This document shows, in pieces, positions 21,360 to 29,322 of a stretch of DNA of 34,369 nt. This DNA is from Cyclobacteriaceae bacterium (lineage in GTDB: Bacteria; Bacteroidota; Bacteroidia; Cytophagales; Cyclobacteriaceae). Position 1 is the first letter of the stretch. Each line of letters opens with the position of its first letter. The stretch lies in contig JAEUUE010000065.1 of the NCBI GenBank assembly GCA_016787605.1, forward strand, positions 1-34,369, given 5' to 3'. The notes beneath the pieces were generated by a model. That model had not been told where the DNA came from, made no database searches, and saw only the letters and a list, made by a program, of their open reading frames with translations. A program made the position numbers and the translations under genes.

Positions 21360-22841
21360 CTAGTACTTCGCCGGTTGTCCTTTCTTTGGAATTGTCCGTA
21401 GAATAAACTCCCTAAAGTCCTCGTTGGCCGTCACCAGATCTTCGGCGCGCAGGTACATCATGTGCCCGCTGCGGTAGCCCTTGAAGCTGAACCGGTCTTT
21501 CATTTTTCCGCTCGGGTCGATGTTCCACATGGTGTATTTGGCATTGAAGTACTGGGTGGCGCCGTCATAGTAGCCGCACTGGAACATCACGTGGAGATAC
21601 GGATTCTCCGCCATCGCCAGGCGCAGGTTTCGGCCCGTGTTGTCGTTGCTGCGGTCCCAGGGATTTACCGGGCCGAACATGTTGTACTTGATATCGGTCT
21701 TGTACTTTAGCACTTCGCGCAGGTAGTAGTTGATAGCCGGGGTAAAGGAGTGGAGCCAGGATGTGAGTTCAGCTGCATAGTCCGGCTGCACACCCGCTTC
21801 CTTCATATCGATGCCCTTGTAGCGGCTATCGAGACGGCCGATGGTGTAGCCTCCTTTTTCCCGCAGCAGTTCTTTCCAGAAGAACTGCGCCGGTACATCG
21901 AGGTTATGCTGGAGGATGACCTTCTCCGACATGCCGGAATACCGGGCCATTTTGGCGGCCAGCTCTTTGCGCTTCGCCTCACTGATAAATCCGCCCTGCG
22001 CTAGGCCGGGGATGAGTTCGTTGAGGGTGAACTGTTCTACTTCGGGGAGCATGTCGGTGAGGTCTTTTTGCTGCAGGTCGGCTGGCAGCATCTTATGATA
22101 CCAGGCTGCGGCGGCGAAATAGGGTAGGTTCAGTGCGGCATCCACCGGGCCGCCGCGTTCAATGCCCAGGTCGGTGGGCGACAGGAGCACGACGCCGTTG
22201 AGGTACATCCAATGCGCGTTCTGCAATTCGAGCGCCAGGCCAGCCACTCGGGTGGTGCCGTAGCTTTCGCCGATGAGGTATTTCGGCGCGGTCCACTTGT
22301 TCTTGCGCGTCACGAAGTTCGTCAGCCACTCGGCGAGGTACTTGATGTCGGCAGTGACTCCAAAGAACTTCTCCTTGGGCGTATCCTTAACCAGGATCCG
22401 GGAGTAGCCCGTGTTGACGGGGTTGACATAGACGATGTCGGCTACATCGAGGATGGTGTTGGGATTCTCACGGATACCATACGGCATCACCGGGTAGCCT
22501 TCGTTGTCGATTTCCAGGATGCGGGGGCCGGTGTAGGCGATGTGCATCCACACCGATGCCGAGCCGGGGCCGCCGTTAAAAGAGATCACCAATGGGCGTG
22601 TCGCGCGGTTGGTCACGTCGGTCCGCTCGTAGTAGGTGAATTCGAGCGCGGCGATGGCCTTGCCGTCTTCATCCCACACCGGCTGCGTACCCGTCGTCAC
22701 CATGTAGGGAAAACGCTTGCCTTTGACGGTCACCTCGCCGGTGGTGACGATAGTGGAGTCTTGCTGCAGCTTCCTGACTTTTTGAGCGAAAGACGGAGCC
22801 GCGATGATCACGGCGAGAAGAAGGATAAACAGTTTTCTCAT
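21360..22841 (-). CDS. Peptidase S10, serine carboxypeptidase-like, exported
   Basis: An exported carboxypeptidase of the S10 family. Leader MRKLFILLLAVIIAAPSFAQ. The oxyanion region is SFNGGPGSASVWMH, the nucleophile Ser is S193 in GESYGTTR, the acidic member lies in MFQCGYYDGATQYF, and the His is in YRSGHMMYL. The order Ser, Asp, His is the family order and the 493-residue length fits. It removes C-terminal residues from peptides outside the inner membrane. The methyltransferase gene lies 30 bp upstream on the same strand. It converges with the decarboxylase gene only 16 bp away. Confidence 0.94.
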   Translation of the reverse strand: MRKLFILLLAVIIAAPSFAQKVRKLQQDSTIVTTGEVTVKGKRFPYMVTTGTQPVWDEDGKAIAALEFTYYERTDVTNRATRPLVISFNGGPGSASVWMHIAYTGPRILEIDNEGYPVMPYGIRENPNTILDVADIVYVNPVNTGYSRILVKDTPKEKFFGVTADIKYLAEWLTNFVTRKNKWTAPKYLIGESYGTTRVAGLALELQNAHWMYLNGVVLLSPTDLGIERGGPVDAALNLPYFAAAAWYHKMLPADLQQKDLTDMLPEVEQFTLNELIPGLAQGGFISEAKRKELAAKMARYSGMSEKVILQHNLDVPAQFFWKELLREKGGYTIGRLDSRYKGIDMKEAGVQPDYAAELTSWLHSFTPAINYYLREVLKYKTDIKYNMFGPVNPWDRSNDNTGRNLRLAMAENPYLHVMFQCGYYDGATQYFNAKYTMWNIDPSGKMKDRFSFKGYRSGHMMYLRAEDLVTANEDFREFILRTIPKKGQPAKY

Positions 22842-22871
22842 AGTCGTATGTTTGATTCGGAGTAGATTGAT

Positions 22872-23591
22872 TTAGTTGGGTTTGTGCGCCACCACGATGT
22901 AGTTCAGGGTGATCACATCGCTGGGGTAATTTTTGTCAAGCCAGATGGCGTAATGGTTCATGAGCTGGGTGAGCCGCAGGTCGATATAGAGCATTTTTCG
23001 CAGCTTGGTGAGCAGGCTTTTGCGGGTGCGAAACTCGTGGTACAGTGCGTTGGTGCGCAACTGGTAAATAGTCGCCCATTTGCCACCGTTGGGCTTGATG
23101 TAGTCGATCTGCAGCCCGGCTTCTTCGAAGAGTTCCTTCAACGAGTGTTTTGTGAACCGGAAGAAATCGTAGGGTTCCTCGTGAAGTTCCCAAACGAAAG
23201 GAACCGTGAGGAGAATATGTCCGCCCGGCTTCAGCACCCGGAAGATTTCCTTCATCATGGTGTGGTGGTCGAACACATGCTCGAGCACCTGCGTGCAAAG
23301 GATGGAATCGAACGAATTATCGGGAAATTTAAGGTCGGTGGCCGGGCAGATGACATCCACGCGATTGGCATCACCTTGTTGCACGTCGCATCCTGTCTGT
23401 TTCTCGGTCTTCGGGTTATACAATGACTCGTACGGCTTATTGCCGCAGCCGAGGTCGAGGAAGTTTCCCCGCGCATACGTATCGATGGCCTCCCGGATGT
23501 CGCGGATAAGGAAGTAGTAATGAATGTAACTGGGATCCTTGGTCCGGATTTTCCAGTTGCTGAGCCTGGGCAGATGGTCCTGTCGCGTCAT
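22872..23591 (-). CDS. Class I SAM-dependent methyltransferase (Methyltransf_11)
   Basis: A 239-residue Rossmann-fold methyltransferase. Motif I is FLDLGCGNKPYE, the acidic post-I residue is in QTGCDVQQGDA, motif II/IV is SFDSILCTQVLEHVFD, and motif III is KPGGHILLTVPFVWELHEEP. The FxxxLExxF part (SLKELFEEAGLQI) is also typical. The substrate is unknown; a sugar, quinone or lipid headgroup is possible. A -7-like TAACTTCG (23620-23627) lies about 28 nt before the start. S10 peptidase follows, 30 bp downstream. Confidence 0.9.
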   Translation of the reverse strand: MTRQDHLPRLSNWKIRTKDPSYIHYYFLIRDIREAIDTYARGNFLDLGCGNKPYESLYNPKTEKQTGCDVQQGDANRVDVICPATDLKFPDNSFDSILCTQVLEHVFDHHTMMKEIFRVLKPGGHILLTVPFVWELHEEPYDFFRFTKHSLKELFEEAGLQIDYIKPNGGKWATIYQLRTNALYHEFRTRKSLLTKLRKMLYIDLRLTQLMNHYAIWLDKNYPSDVITLNYIVVAHKPN

Positions 23592-23619
23592 GAGGGTGGC
23601 GTGTTGACTGTATGGGCGC

Positions 23620-23627
23620 CGAAGTTA
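23620..23627 (-). promoter_or_regulatory. -7-like element before methyltransferase gene
   Basis: TAACTTCG matches TAnnTTTG at seven of eight positions. The same octamer precedes the aldo/keto reductase fusion gene (29315), and both are followed by GC-rich text. Confidence 0.35.
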
Positions 23628-23649
23628 GGATTCGGGAAGGGATTTACCA

Positions 23650-24924
23650 TCAGGCAAACGGCTGGTCGATGGCCGGGCTCGGCTGGCTGAACCATTTGAC
23701 GCCCTCTTCGGTCATGTACGCACAGTCTTCGAGGCGGATGCCGAATTCACCATAGATGGATATCGTGGGCTCGATGCTGAAGCACATGCCGGGCTGCAGC
23801 GGAGTTTTGTTGCCGAGCACCATGTTACCCCATTCATGGCCATCCATCCCGATGCCATGGCCCGTGCGGTGGGGAAGGCCGGGCACTTTGTAGCCGGGGC
23901 CAAAGCCTGCGTCGGTGATTACTTTGCGGGCGGCGATGTCCACATTCTCGCAGGGGTCGCCCAGTTTGGCTGCGGCAAACCCGGCTGCCTGAGCTTCCTT
24001 CTCCAGGTTCCAAATCTCGCGCTGCCGCGCTGTCGGCTCACCGAACACCACCATTCGTGTGATGTCGGACGCATAGCCGTGCACGCTGCAGCCGCCATCC
24101 ATCAGCACCACATCGCCGGGCTGAAGTTTTTGGGGAGTGCTGCTGCCGTGAGGAAAGGCAGAGGCGGTGCCGAAGGAGGCGAAGGCTCCGCCGCGGGCAC
24201 CCAGCTTGCGATGGGCGTCGGCGATGATGCCGGAAAAATCGCCGGGCGACATCCCTTCTTTAAGCAGCGGGATGGCAGCCTTGTAGGCGGCAATAGTGAT
24301 GTCGTTAGCCTTTTGCATGAGGGCCAGCTCGGTGGCGCTCTTGAACATCCGGCAGTTGATGGTCACCGGGTCGGCGCTCAGGTACTGCAGGTGGGGTGCT
24401 TCCTGGCGGATGCCGTCGTAAAGAAAAAAGCGTACGCGTTCTTCCATGCCGATGCGGCCCGTTCGGATGCCGAGGTCGGCGAAGATGCCGGTCACCAGTT
24501 TATACGGGCTTTCGTGCTCTTCCCAAACCCGTACGTCGTTACCGAACAGAATCAATTCGCGCAACCGGTCTTCCTCAAAGTGCGGACACACATACTTCAC
24601 TTCGCCCTTGGCGGGAATGATCGCTGCCATCATCCGCTCACTGTTGCCCCATCGTACGCCGGTGAAGTATTCCATACTGGTGCCGCCGTCGAGGTAGATG
24701 GCGTTGATCTTGTTTTCCACCATCAGGCGTTGTGCCTTTTCGATGCGTCCCTTTCGTTCCTCCACGGAGATCGGCTGAACGCCATCCATCATCGACTGAA
24801 GGCCGTCGAGGGGAGATTTGGCCTGGTCGGCGGGTGCAGGGGTTTCACAGCCGGGCAGCGTGGACAGCAAGGTGGCGGATCCGGCCGTCACCGCGGTATT
24901 TCGGAGGAAGTCGCGTCTTTTCAT
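23650..24924 (-). CDS. M24 family Xaa-Pro aminopeptidase, Tat-exported
   Basis: A 424-residue metallopeptidase of the M24 (pita-bread) fold that removes an N-terminal residue before proline. The leader MKRRDFLRNTAVTAGSATLL has the twin-arginine pattern (KRRDFLRN) and is followed by LPGC, so the product may be a Tat-exported lipoprotein. Five ligands are in the expected order: Asp in LMDGGCSVHG, Asp in ASDITRM, His in HRTGHGIGMDGHEWG, Glu in FSIEPTIS and Glu in RLEDCAYM. An N-terminal creatinase-like domain with AIYLDGGTSMEYFTG is present. Divergent from the S9 peptidase gene; the -7 element at 24941 supports the start. Confidence 0.93.
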   Translation of the reverse strand: MKRRDFLRNTAVTAGSATLLSTLPGCETPAPADQAKSPLDGLQSMMDGVQPISVEERKGRIEKAQRLMVENKINAIYLDGGTSMEYFTGVRWGNSERMMAAIIPAKGEVKYVCPHFEEDRLRELILFGNDVRVWEEHESPYKLVTGIFADLGIRTGRIGMEERVRFFLYDGIRQEAPHLQYLSADPVTINCRMFKSATELALMQKANDITIAAYKAAIPLLKEGMSPGDFSGIIADAHRKLGARGGAFASFGTASAFPHGSSTPQKLQPGDVVLMDGGCSVHGYASDITRMVVFGEPTARQREIWNLEKEAQAAGFAAAKLGDPCENVDIAARKVITDAGFGPGYKVPGLPHRTGHGIGMDGHEWGNMVLGNKTPLQPGMCFSIEPTISIYGEFGIRLEDCAYMTEEGVKWFSQPSPAIDQPFA

Positions 24925-24940
24925 GGCGTTGGGTTTGAGG

Positions 24941-24948
24941 CAAAACTA
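24941..24948 (-). promoter_or_regulatory. -7 element of the M24 peptidase gene
   Basis: TAGTTTTG on the minus strand is an exact TAnnTTTG, 16 nt before the ATG at 24924. No good -33 was seen. The remaining divergent gap up to 25086 holds no other clear element. Confidence 0.45.
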
Positions 24949-25086
24949 GCCGTTTCCCCAAGGGCCTGATCATCATTTATATGGGTGGCGAGGGAATGGG
25001 TCCGGGATCACGCCCCGGCGCCGGTAGTAACTTTTCCGGGAAACAGTCTGGGATTTTCGCTTACATTAAGAGACAAATTCAAACCC

Positions 25087-27195
25087 ATGAAACGATATCT
25101 CCTGTTTTGCTTCGCGGCGGTCCTGGCGCTGGAAGGATTTGCGCAGCCCTTCACCTTCAACGCTGTCAAGAGCGCACCCTTTCCCAACGAGCTGACCGGC
25201 GGCGCCCAGGGCTCCAGGATTGCCTGGGCGTTCAATGAAGAAGGCAAGCGAAATGTATACGTTGCCGAAGGCCCGGAATTCCGGCCTCGAAAACTTACCA
25301 ACTACAATCTCGACGACGGGCAGGAGATTACCAGCCTCAGCATTTCGAACGACGGCAAATGGGTCGTATTTGTGCGTGGTGGCGACCACGGCTCCAACTG
25401 GGAAGATGGGTTGCCGGTCAACCCGGCGTTTACCACTTCACCCTACAAGGTGCAGGTCCTCAGTGTACCTTTTGCCGGGGGTGATGTGAAATCGCTCGCC
25501 GAGGGCGACTACCCGGTCATTACGCCCAAAGGCACGGAAGTCACGTTTGTGAAAGGCAACCAATTGTGGACGGTGCCGGTTGACGGATCTTCCGCGGCAA
25601 AGAACCTGTTCACTACCCGCGGCTCAATCAATGATTTTGAATGGTCGCCCGACGGATCGAAACTGGTGTTCTCGGTGGGCAGGGGAGATCACTCGTTCAT
25701 CGGGGTGTACACCAATGCAGAGACACCCATCCAATGGATCGCTCCCAACTACAACCATGACGGCTCCCCCCGCTGGTCGCCCGACGGTTCGCGGATCACC
25801 TTCATCCGCACGCCCGGAAGCGGCGGCGCTCCTGATTCTGTATTAACTCGCCGTCATCGTCCGTGGTCCATCTGGGTAGGCGACGTCAGGACGGGTAAAG
25901 CGACCCAACTTTGGAAAGCGCCGGAGACATTGCGCGGCTCCATTCCGACCACTCATGGCGGGACCAACCTCCATTGGGCAGCCGGCGAACGCATTACGTT
26001 CCTGTCATACCACGACGGCTGGCCGCACCTGTATTCCATATCCTCCCAAGGCGGTGCTCCCTTGCTGCTGACGCCGGGTAATTTCATGGCCGAGTACATC
26101 AAGCTGAGCCCCGACGGCAAGTGGCTGGTATTCTGCGCCAATGCCGGACCTGACAAGCTCGACCTGGATCGCCGCCACGTGGTGCGCGTGCCCGTCGACA
26201 AGGCTGCCATGGAAGTGCTTACGCCGGGATCAGGAAATGAATGGACGCCTGTGGCCACCGGCGACGGTACCACGATGGCCTACATTAGCGCTACAGCACA
26301 GCGGCCTCCCATGCCGACGGTCATGAGGCTGGCCAACAAGCAAACGAAGATCCTTGGCACAGAGTTGATTCCCGCCGCCTTCCCGGAGAAAAGCTTGGTG
26401 ACGCCGAAGAAGGTCACGTTCAATGCCCCCGACGGCGTGCTGGTTCATGCCGATCTCTTTGAGCCGGTGGGCGGAGCGGCAAAGAAGCCGGCCATCATTT
26501 ATATCCACGGGGGCCCGCCGCGGCAGATGCTGCTCGGCTGGCATTATTCGGATTACTATTCCAATGCCTATGCTTCCAATCAGTATCTCGCCAGCCTCGG
26601 TTTTGTGGTGTTGTCGGTCAACTATCGATTGGGAATCGGGTACGGTTTCGAGTTCCATCAGCCAGCCAATGCCGGGACGAACGGCGCTTCCGAGTATCTT
26701 GACATCAAGGCAGCCGGAGAGTGGCTCGCCAAGCAGCCCAATGTAGATGCTTCGAGGATTGGCGTCTATGGTGGTTCTTACGGCGGTTACCTTACCGCCA
26801 TGGCGTTGGGTAAAGACTCGAAACTCTTCGCGGCCGGCGTCGACATTCACGGGGTGCATGATCGCACGATCGAGCGGACCCGCAACCTGGTTGCGCCCGA
26901 CCGGTATGAGCGTGCGCCGGATGCCGACAAAGCGCTGCAGGTAGGCTGGCAATCGTCACCCACCGCTTATGTGGATACGTGGACTTCACCGGTTCTGATG
27001 ATTCATGGCGACGATGACCGAAATGTTCGTTTTAGCCAGACCACTGACCTCGTTCGCCGTCTTGAGAAAAAGGGAGTGGAAATGGAAACCCTGGTGATCG
27101 TCGACGACACGCACCACTGGATGAAGCACACCAATGCCCTGGTCGTGTACCAGGCGACCGCGGATTATTTTGTGAAGAAGCTGATGAAGAAATAA
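25087..27195 (+). CDS. Exported S9 prolyl oligopeptidase-family peptidase
   Basis: A 702-residue exported serine peptidase. The start at 25087 gives the signal peptide MKRYLLFCFAAVLALEGFAQ; the frame is open 34 codons upstream, but that part has no leader. Residues about 25-430 form a beta-propeller of PD40/TolB blades (FEWSPDGSKLVFSVG, SPRWSPDGSRITFIR, LSPDGKWLVFCA) that gates the active site. The C-terminal alpha/beta hydrolase has HGGPPRQ (oxyanion), nucleophile S564 in YGGSYGGYLTA, Asp644 in HGDDDRNV and His676 in DDTHHWMKH. Likely a DPP-IV or acyl-aminoacyl-type peptidase for short peptides. Its TAA overlaps the next gene's ATG by one base (TAATG). Confidence 0.95.
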   Translation: MKRYLLFCFAAVLALEGFAQPFTFNAVKSAPFPNELTGGAQGSRIAWAFNEEGKRNVYVAEGPEFRPRKLTNYNLDDGQEITSLSISNDGKWVVFVRGGDHGSNWEDGLPVNPAFTTSPYKVQVLSVPFAGGDVKSLAEGDYPVITPKGTEVTFVKGNQLWTVPVDGSSAAKNLFTTRGSINDFEWSPDGSKLVFSVGRGDHSFIGVYTNAETPIQWIAPNYNHDGSPRWSPDGSRITFIRTPGSGGAPDSVLTRRHRPWSIWVGDVRTGKATQLWKAPETLRGSIPTTHGGTNLHWAAGERITFLSYHDGWPHLYSISSQGGAPLLLTPGNFMAEYIKLSPDGKWLVFCANAGPDKLDLDRRHVVRVPVDKAAMEVLTPGSGNEWTPVATGDGTTMAYISATAQRPPMPTVMRLANKQTKILGTELIPAAFPEKSLVTPKKVTFNAPDGVLVHADLFEPVGGAAKKPAIIYIHGGPPRQMLLGWHYSDYYSNAYASNQYLASLGFVVLSVNYRLGIGYGFEFHQPANAGTNGASEYLDIKAAGEWLAKQPNVDASRIGVYGGSYGGYLTAMALGKDSKLFAAGVDIHGVHDRTIERTRNLVAPDRYERAPDADKALQVGWQSSPTAYVDTWTSPVLMIHGDDDRNVRFSQTTDLVRRLEKKGVEMETLVIVDDTHHWMKHTNALVVYQATADYFVKKLMKK

Positions 27196-27842
27196 TGGCG
27201 GAAAAGAAAATTGCCATCAAGGTCTCCGCTTCATTGGGAAGCGTTTCCGGCAAGGTGATCGAAGCGAAGAAACCCATCGCCGTACTGGTGCTGGCTCATG
27301 GCGCCGGAGCGGGGATGGATCACCCCTTCATGAAAAACCTGTCAGTGGCGCTGGCGGAAGAAGGCATCACCACGCTACGCTACAATTTTCTTTACATGGA
27401 GCACAAGCGCGGCAGGCCGGATGCGCCTGCCGTGGCCATGAAGGCTGTGCAAGCGGCGGTGGCCAAAGCCGCTGAGCTATTTCCGAAACTTCCCTTACTG
27501 GTCGGTGGAAAATCGTTTGGCGGAAGGATGTCCTCGCATTGGGTATCTGACAAAAACCCGGCGGATGTAAGGGGCCTGGTCTTCTTTGGTTTTCCGTTGC
27601 ATCGCCCGGGGGCGCCGTCTATCGAGCGGGCCGAGCATTTATACTCCATCAAGGTACCGATGCTTTTTCTCCAGGGAACGCGCGATACGCTGGCCGATCT
27701 CGCCAGCCTGAAGAAAGTAATCAAGAAGCTGAAACCATCCACCCTGGTCACTTTTGAAGGAGCCGATCACAGCTTCAAGGCCGGGAAGGAGAACCTGGTT
27801 CCAAAACTTGCGGAAACCGTTTCGCGGTGGCTGAGTGAGTAG
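27195..27842 (+). CDS. Alpha/beta hydrolase of the TEX30/KANL3 type
   Basis: A 215-residue alpha/beta hydrolase related to the TEX30/KANL3 and dienelactone hydrolase group. VLVLAHGAGAGMDHPFM is the oxyanion strand, YNFLYMEHKRGRPD is a family hallmark, GGKSFGGRM carries the nucleophile Ser, LQGTRDTLA the Asp and GADHSFKAG the His. No signal peptide, so it is cytoplasmic. Substrate not known. The start codon overlaps the stop of the S9 gene (TAATG), so the two are translationally coupled, which suggests a joint step after peptide or ester uptake, though the linked reaction is not evident. Confidence 0.88.
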   Translation: MAEKKIAIKVSASLGSVSGKVIEAKKPIAVLVLAHGAGAGMDHPFMKNLSVALAEEGITTLRYNFLYMEHKRGRPDAPAVAMKAVQAAVAKAAELFPKLPLLVGGKSFGGRMSSHWVSDKNPADVRGLVFFGFPLHRPGAPSIERAEHLYSIKVPMLFLQGTRDTLADLASLKKVIKKLKPSTLVTFEGADHSFKAGKENLVPKLAETVSRWLSE

Positions 27843-27869
27843 AGAAGCGGCAGGAATTGACTGTGTCGG

Positions 27870-29309
27870 CTAGAGCATGGCCTCCGCCTCGATTTCCACG
27901 AGGTAGGGATTTCCGATCAGGTCGGCCTTCACCAATGTGTTGGCCGGCTGGATGTCGCGAAATCGTTCGCCGTGGGCGCGGGATACCGGCTCCCAGTGGG
28001 AGAGGTTCTTCAGGTAAATGCGTGTGCGGACTACCTGGTCCAGCGAGCCGCCCAACGATTGCAAGGCGCCTTCAATTTTATCGATGATGAAGTGCGTCTG
28101 GGCGGCGGGATCATCGCCGCCGATGGGCAGCACGCCGTGGGTGGCCGTGGTGCCCGAGACCAGTATACGGTTTCCTTTCTTTATGGCCCGGCTGAAGCCG
28201 GCGAGGTCTTCCCATACGGTTCCACTGAGCGCCTTGGATCGGCCATCGCGGCCTTCCTTCACCGGGTAAGGAGCCGGCATAGACTGCAGATGATGGCTGA
28301 GATCGCCGGAGGCGGTGAGAAAAGGCGGGCGCCGGTATTCGTCGCCGCAGTCGCCGGGAATCGCGTCAAGCGCGGAGAGAGCTTCCTTGATTTCAGACAG
28401 GTCAGCGGCCGTAAGCGTCAGGTTGAACAAACCAACAGTATCGTCAATGTGATGGCTGACCCCGAGCCGGGCACCCACGATCACGGCGCCCACAGCGGGC
28501 TGGTCGAGAATATACCTCGAGGCGACCCGGGCGATGGATACCTGGTGGCGTCGGGCCACGGTATTAACCTTCTCCAGCATCTGCTGGTAACGGGCCCATC
28601 CGCCGGCAGCATCGATGAATCGCTTATACTTCATCTCCGACCAGGTCTGGAGATTCTTCGGCTCCGGTTTGCCCAGCCATTTGTCCGACAGGAATCCACC
28701 CGCCAGTGTGCCATAGGCGAGAAGTTGAACGCCTTCTTCCAGGCACAGGTCTTTCATCGCACCCGAGGCGCGCTGGTCGACGAGCGAGTAGGAAACCTGG
28801 TTGGAGACGACAGGAATTCCTGTGGAACAGACAATGCGGAGATGGGCAGTATCAAAATTGGTAAGGCCGAGGTGGGCAATGAGTCCTTCTTTCTTCAGTT
28901 CGGCAAGAAAAAACAAGGCATCGAGCCACCGGGGGTCGGCGTAATTCCAGGCGTGGAACTGCATGAGATCGATTCTCTCGACCTGCAGCCGGGTGAGTGC
29001 CCGGGTCACCGCTTCCCGTACTCCCGCGCGCGTTACCGGACCGGGAGCCGGCACCCACTTGGTGAGCAGCTGTACCGGTCCTTTGGCTACCTCCTTATGG
29101 AAGACTCCTGCAATGACTTCTGCCGAGCCGTAGTGGTCGGCCATGTCGAACGTGGTGAGTCCCGCTTCCGCGTAGGGAAGCATTTTCGGGGCTGTCGACT
29201 GGGGATCCAGCGTCTTGCCGTCGCGCTCCAGGTCGGCCACCTGCCAGAGGCCGGTGACTACCCGGGAAATGGTAAGCCCGGGGGCGAGCTCGATCCGTTC
29301 ATGGGTCAT
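27870..29309 (-). CDS. Aldo/keto reductase fused to a RidA-like (YjgF/UK114) domain
   Basis: A fusion of 479 residues. Residues about 1-335 are an aldo/keto reductase, with FDMADHYGSAE holding catalytic Asp and Tyr, LLTKWVP the Lys, and LMQFHAWNY the His. Residues about 345-479 are a Rid domain: AIKKGNRILVSGTTATHG, QTHFIIDKIEGALQSLGG, VVRTRIYLKNL and VEIEAEAML. In RidA, the Arg in the ARLP motif binds the substrate carboxylate; here the aligned text is ADLIGNP, with Asp instead, so imine deamination of the RidA type is doubtful. The start at 29309 (MTHERIEL) is five bases after TAACTTCG and fits the AKR N-terminus; an upstream extension reads into the permease gene. The permease gene ends 10 bp upstream. 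Confidence 0.9.
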   Translation of the reverse strand: MTHERIELAPGLTISRVVTGLWQVADLERDGKTLDPQSTAPKMLPYAEAGLTTFDMADHYGSAEVIAGVFHKEVAKGPVQLLTKWVPAPGPVTRAGVREAVTRALTRLQVERIDLMQFHAWNYADPRWLDALFFLAELKKEGLIAHLGLTNFDTAHLRIVCSTGIPVVSNQVSYSLVDQRASGAMKDLCLEEGVQLLAYGTLAGGFLSDKWLGKPEPKNLQTWSEMKYKRFIDAAGGWARYQQMLEKVNTVARRHQVSIARVASRYILDQPAVGAVIVGARLGVSHHIDDTVGLFNLTLTAADLSEIKEALSALDAIPGDCGDEYRRPPFLTASGDLSHHLQSMPAPYPVKEGRDGRSKALSGTVWEDLAGFSRAIKKGNRILVSGTTATHGVLPIGGDDPAAQTHFIIDKIEGALQSLGGSLDQVVRTRIYLKNLSHWEPVSRAHGERFRDIQPANTLVKADLIGNPYLVEIEAEAML

Positions 29310-29314
29310 GGTCG

Positions 29315-29322
29315 CGAAGTTA
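29315..29322 (-). promoter_or_regulatory. -7-like element overlapping the permease stop codon
   Basis: TAACTTCG, a 7/8 match to TAnnTTTG, includes the permease stop TAA and is followed by CGACC and the ATG at 29309. It may let the fusion gene be transcribed apart from the permease, with almost no leader. Confidence 0.3.
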
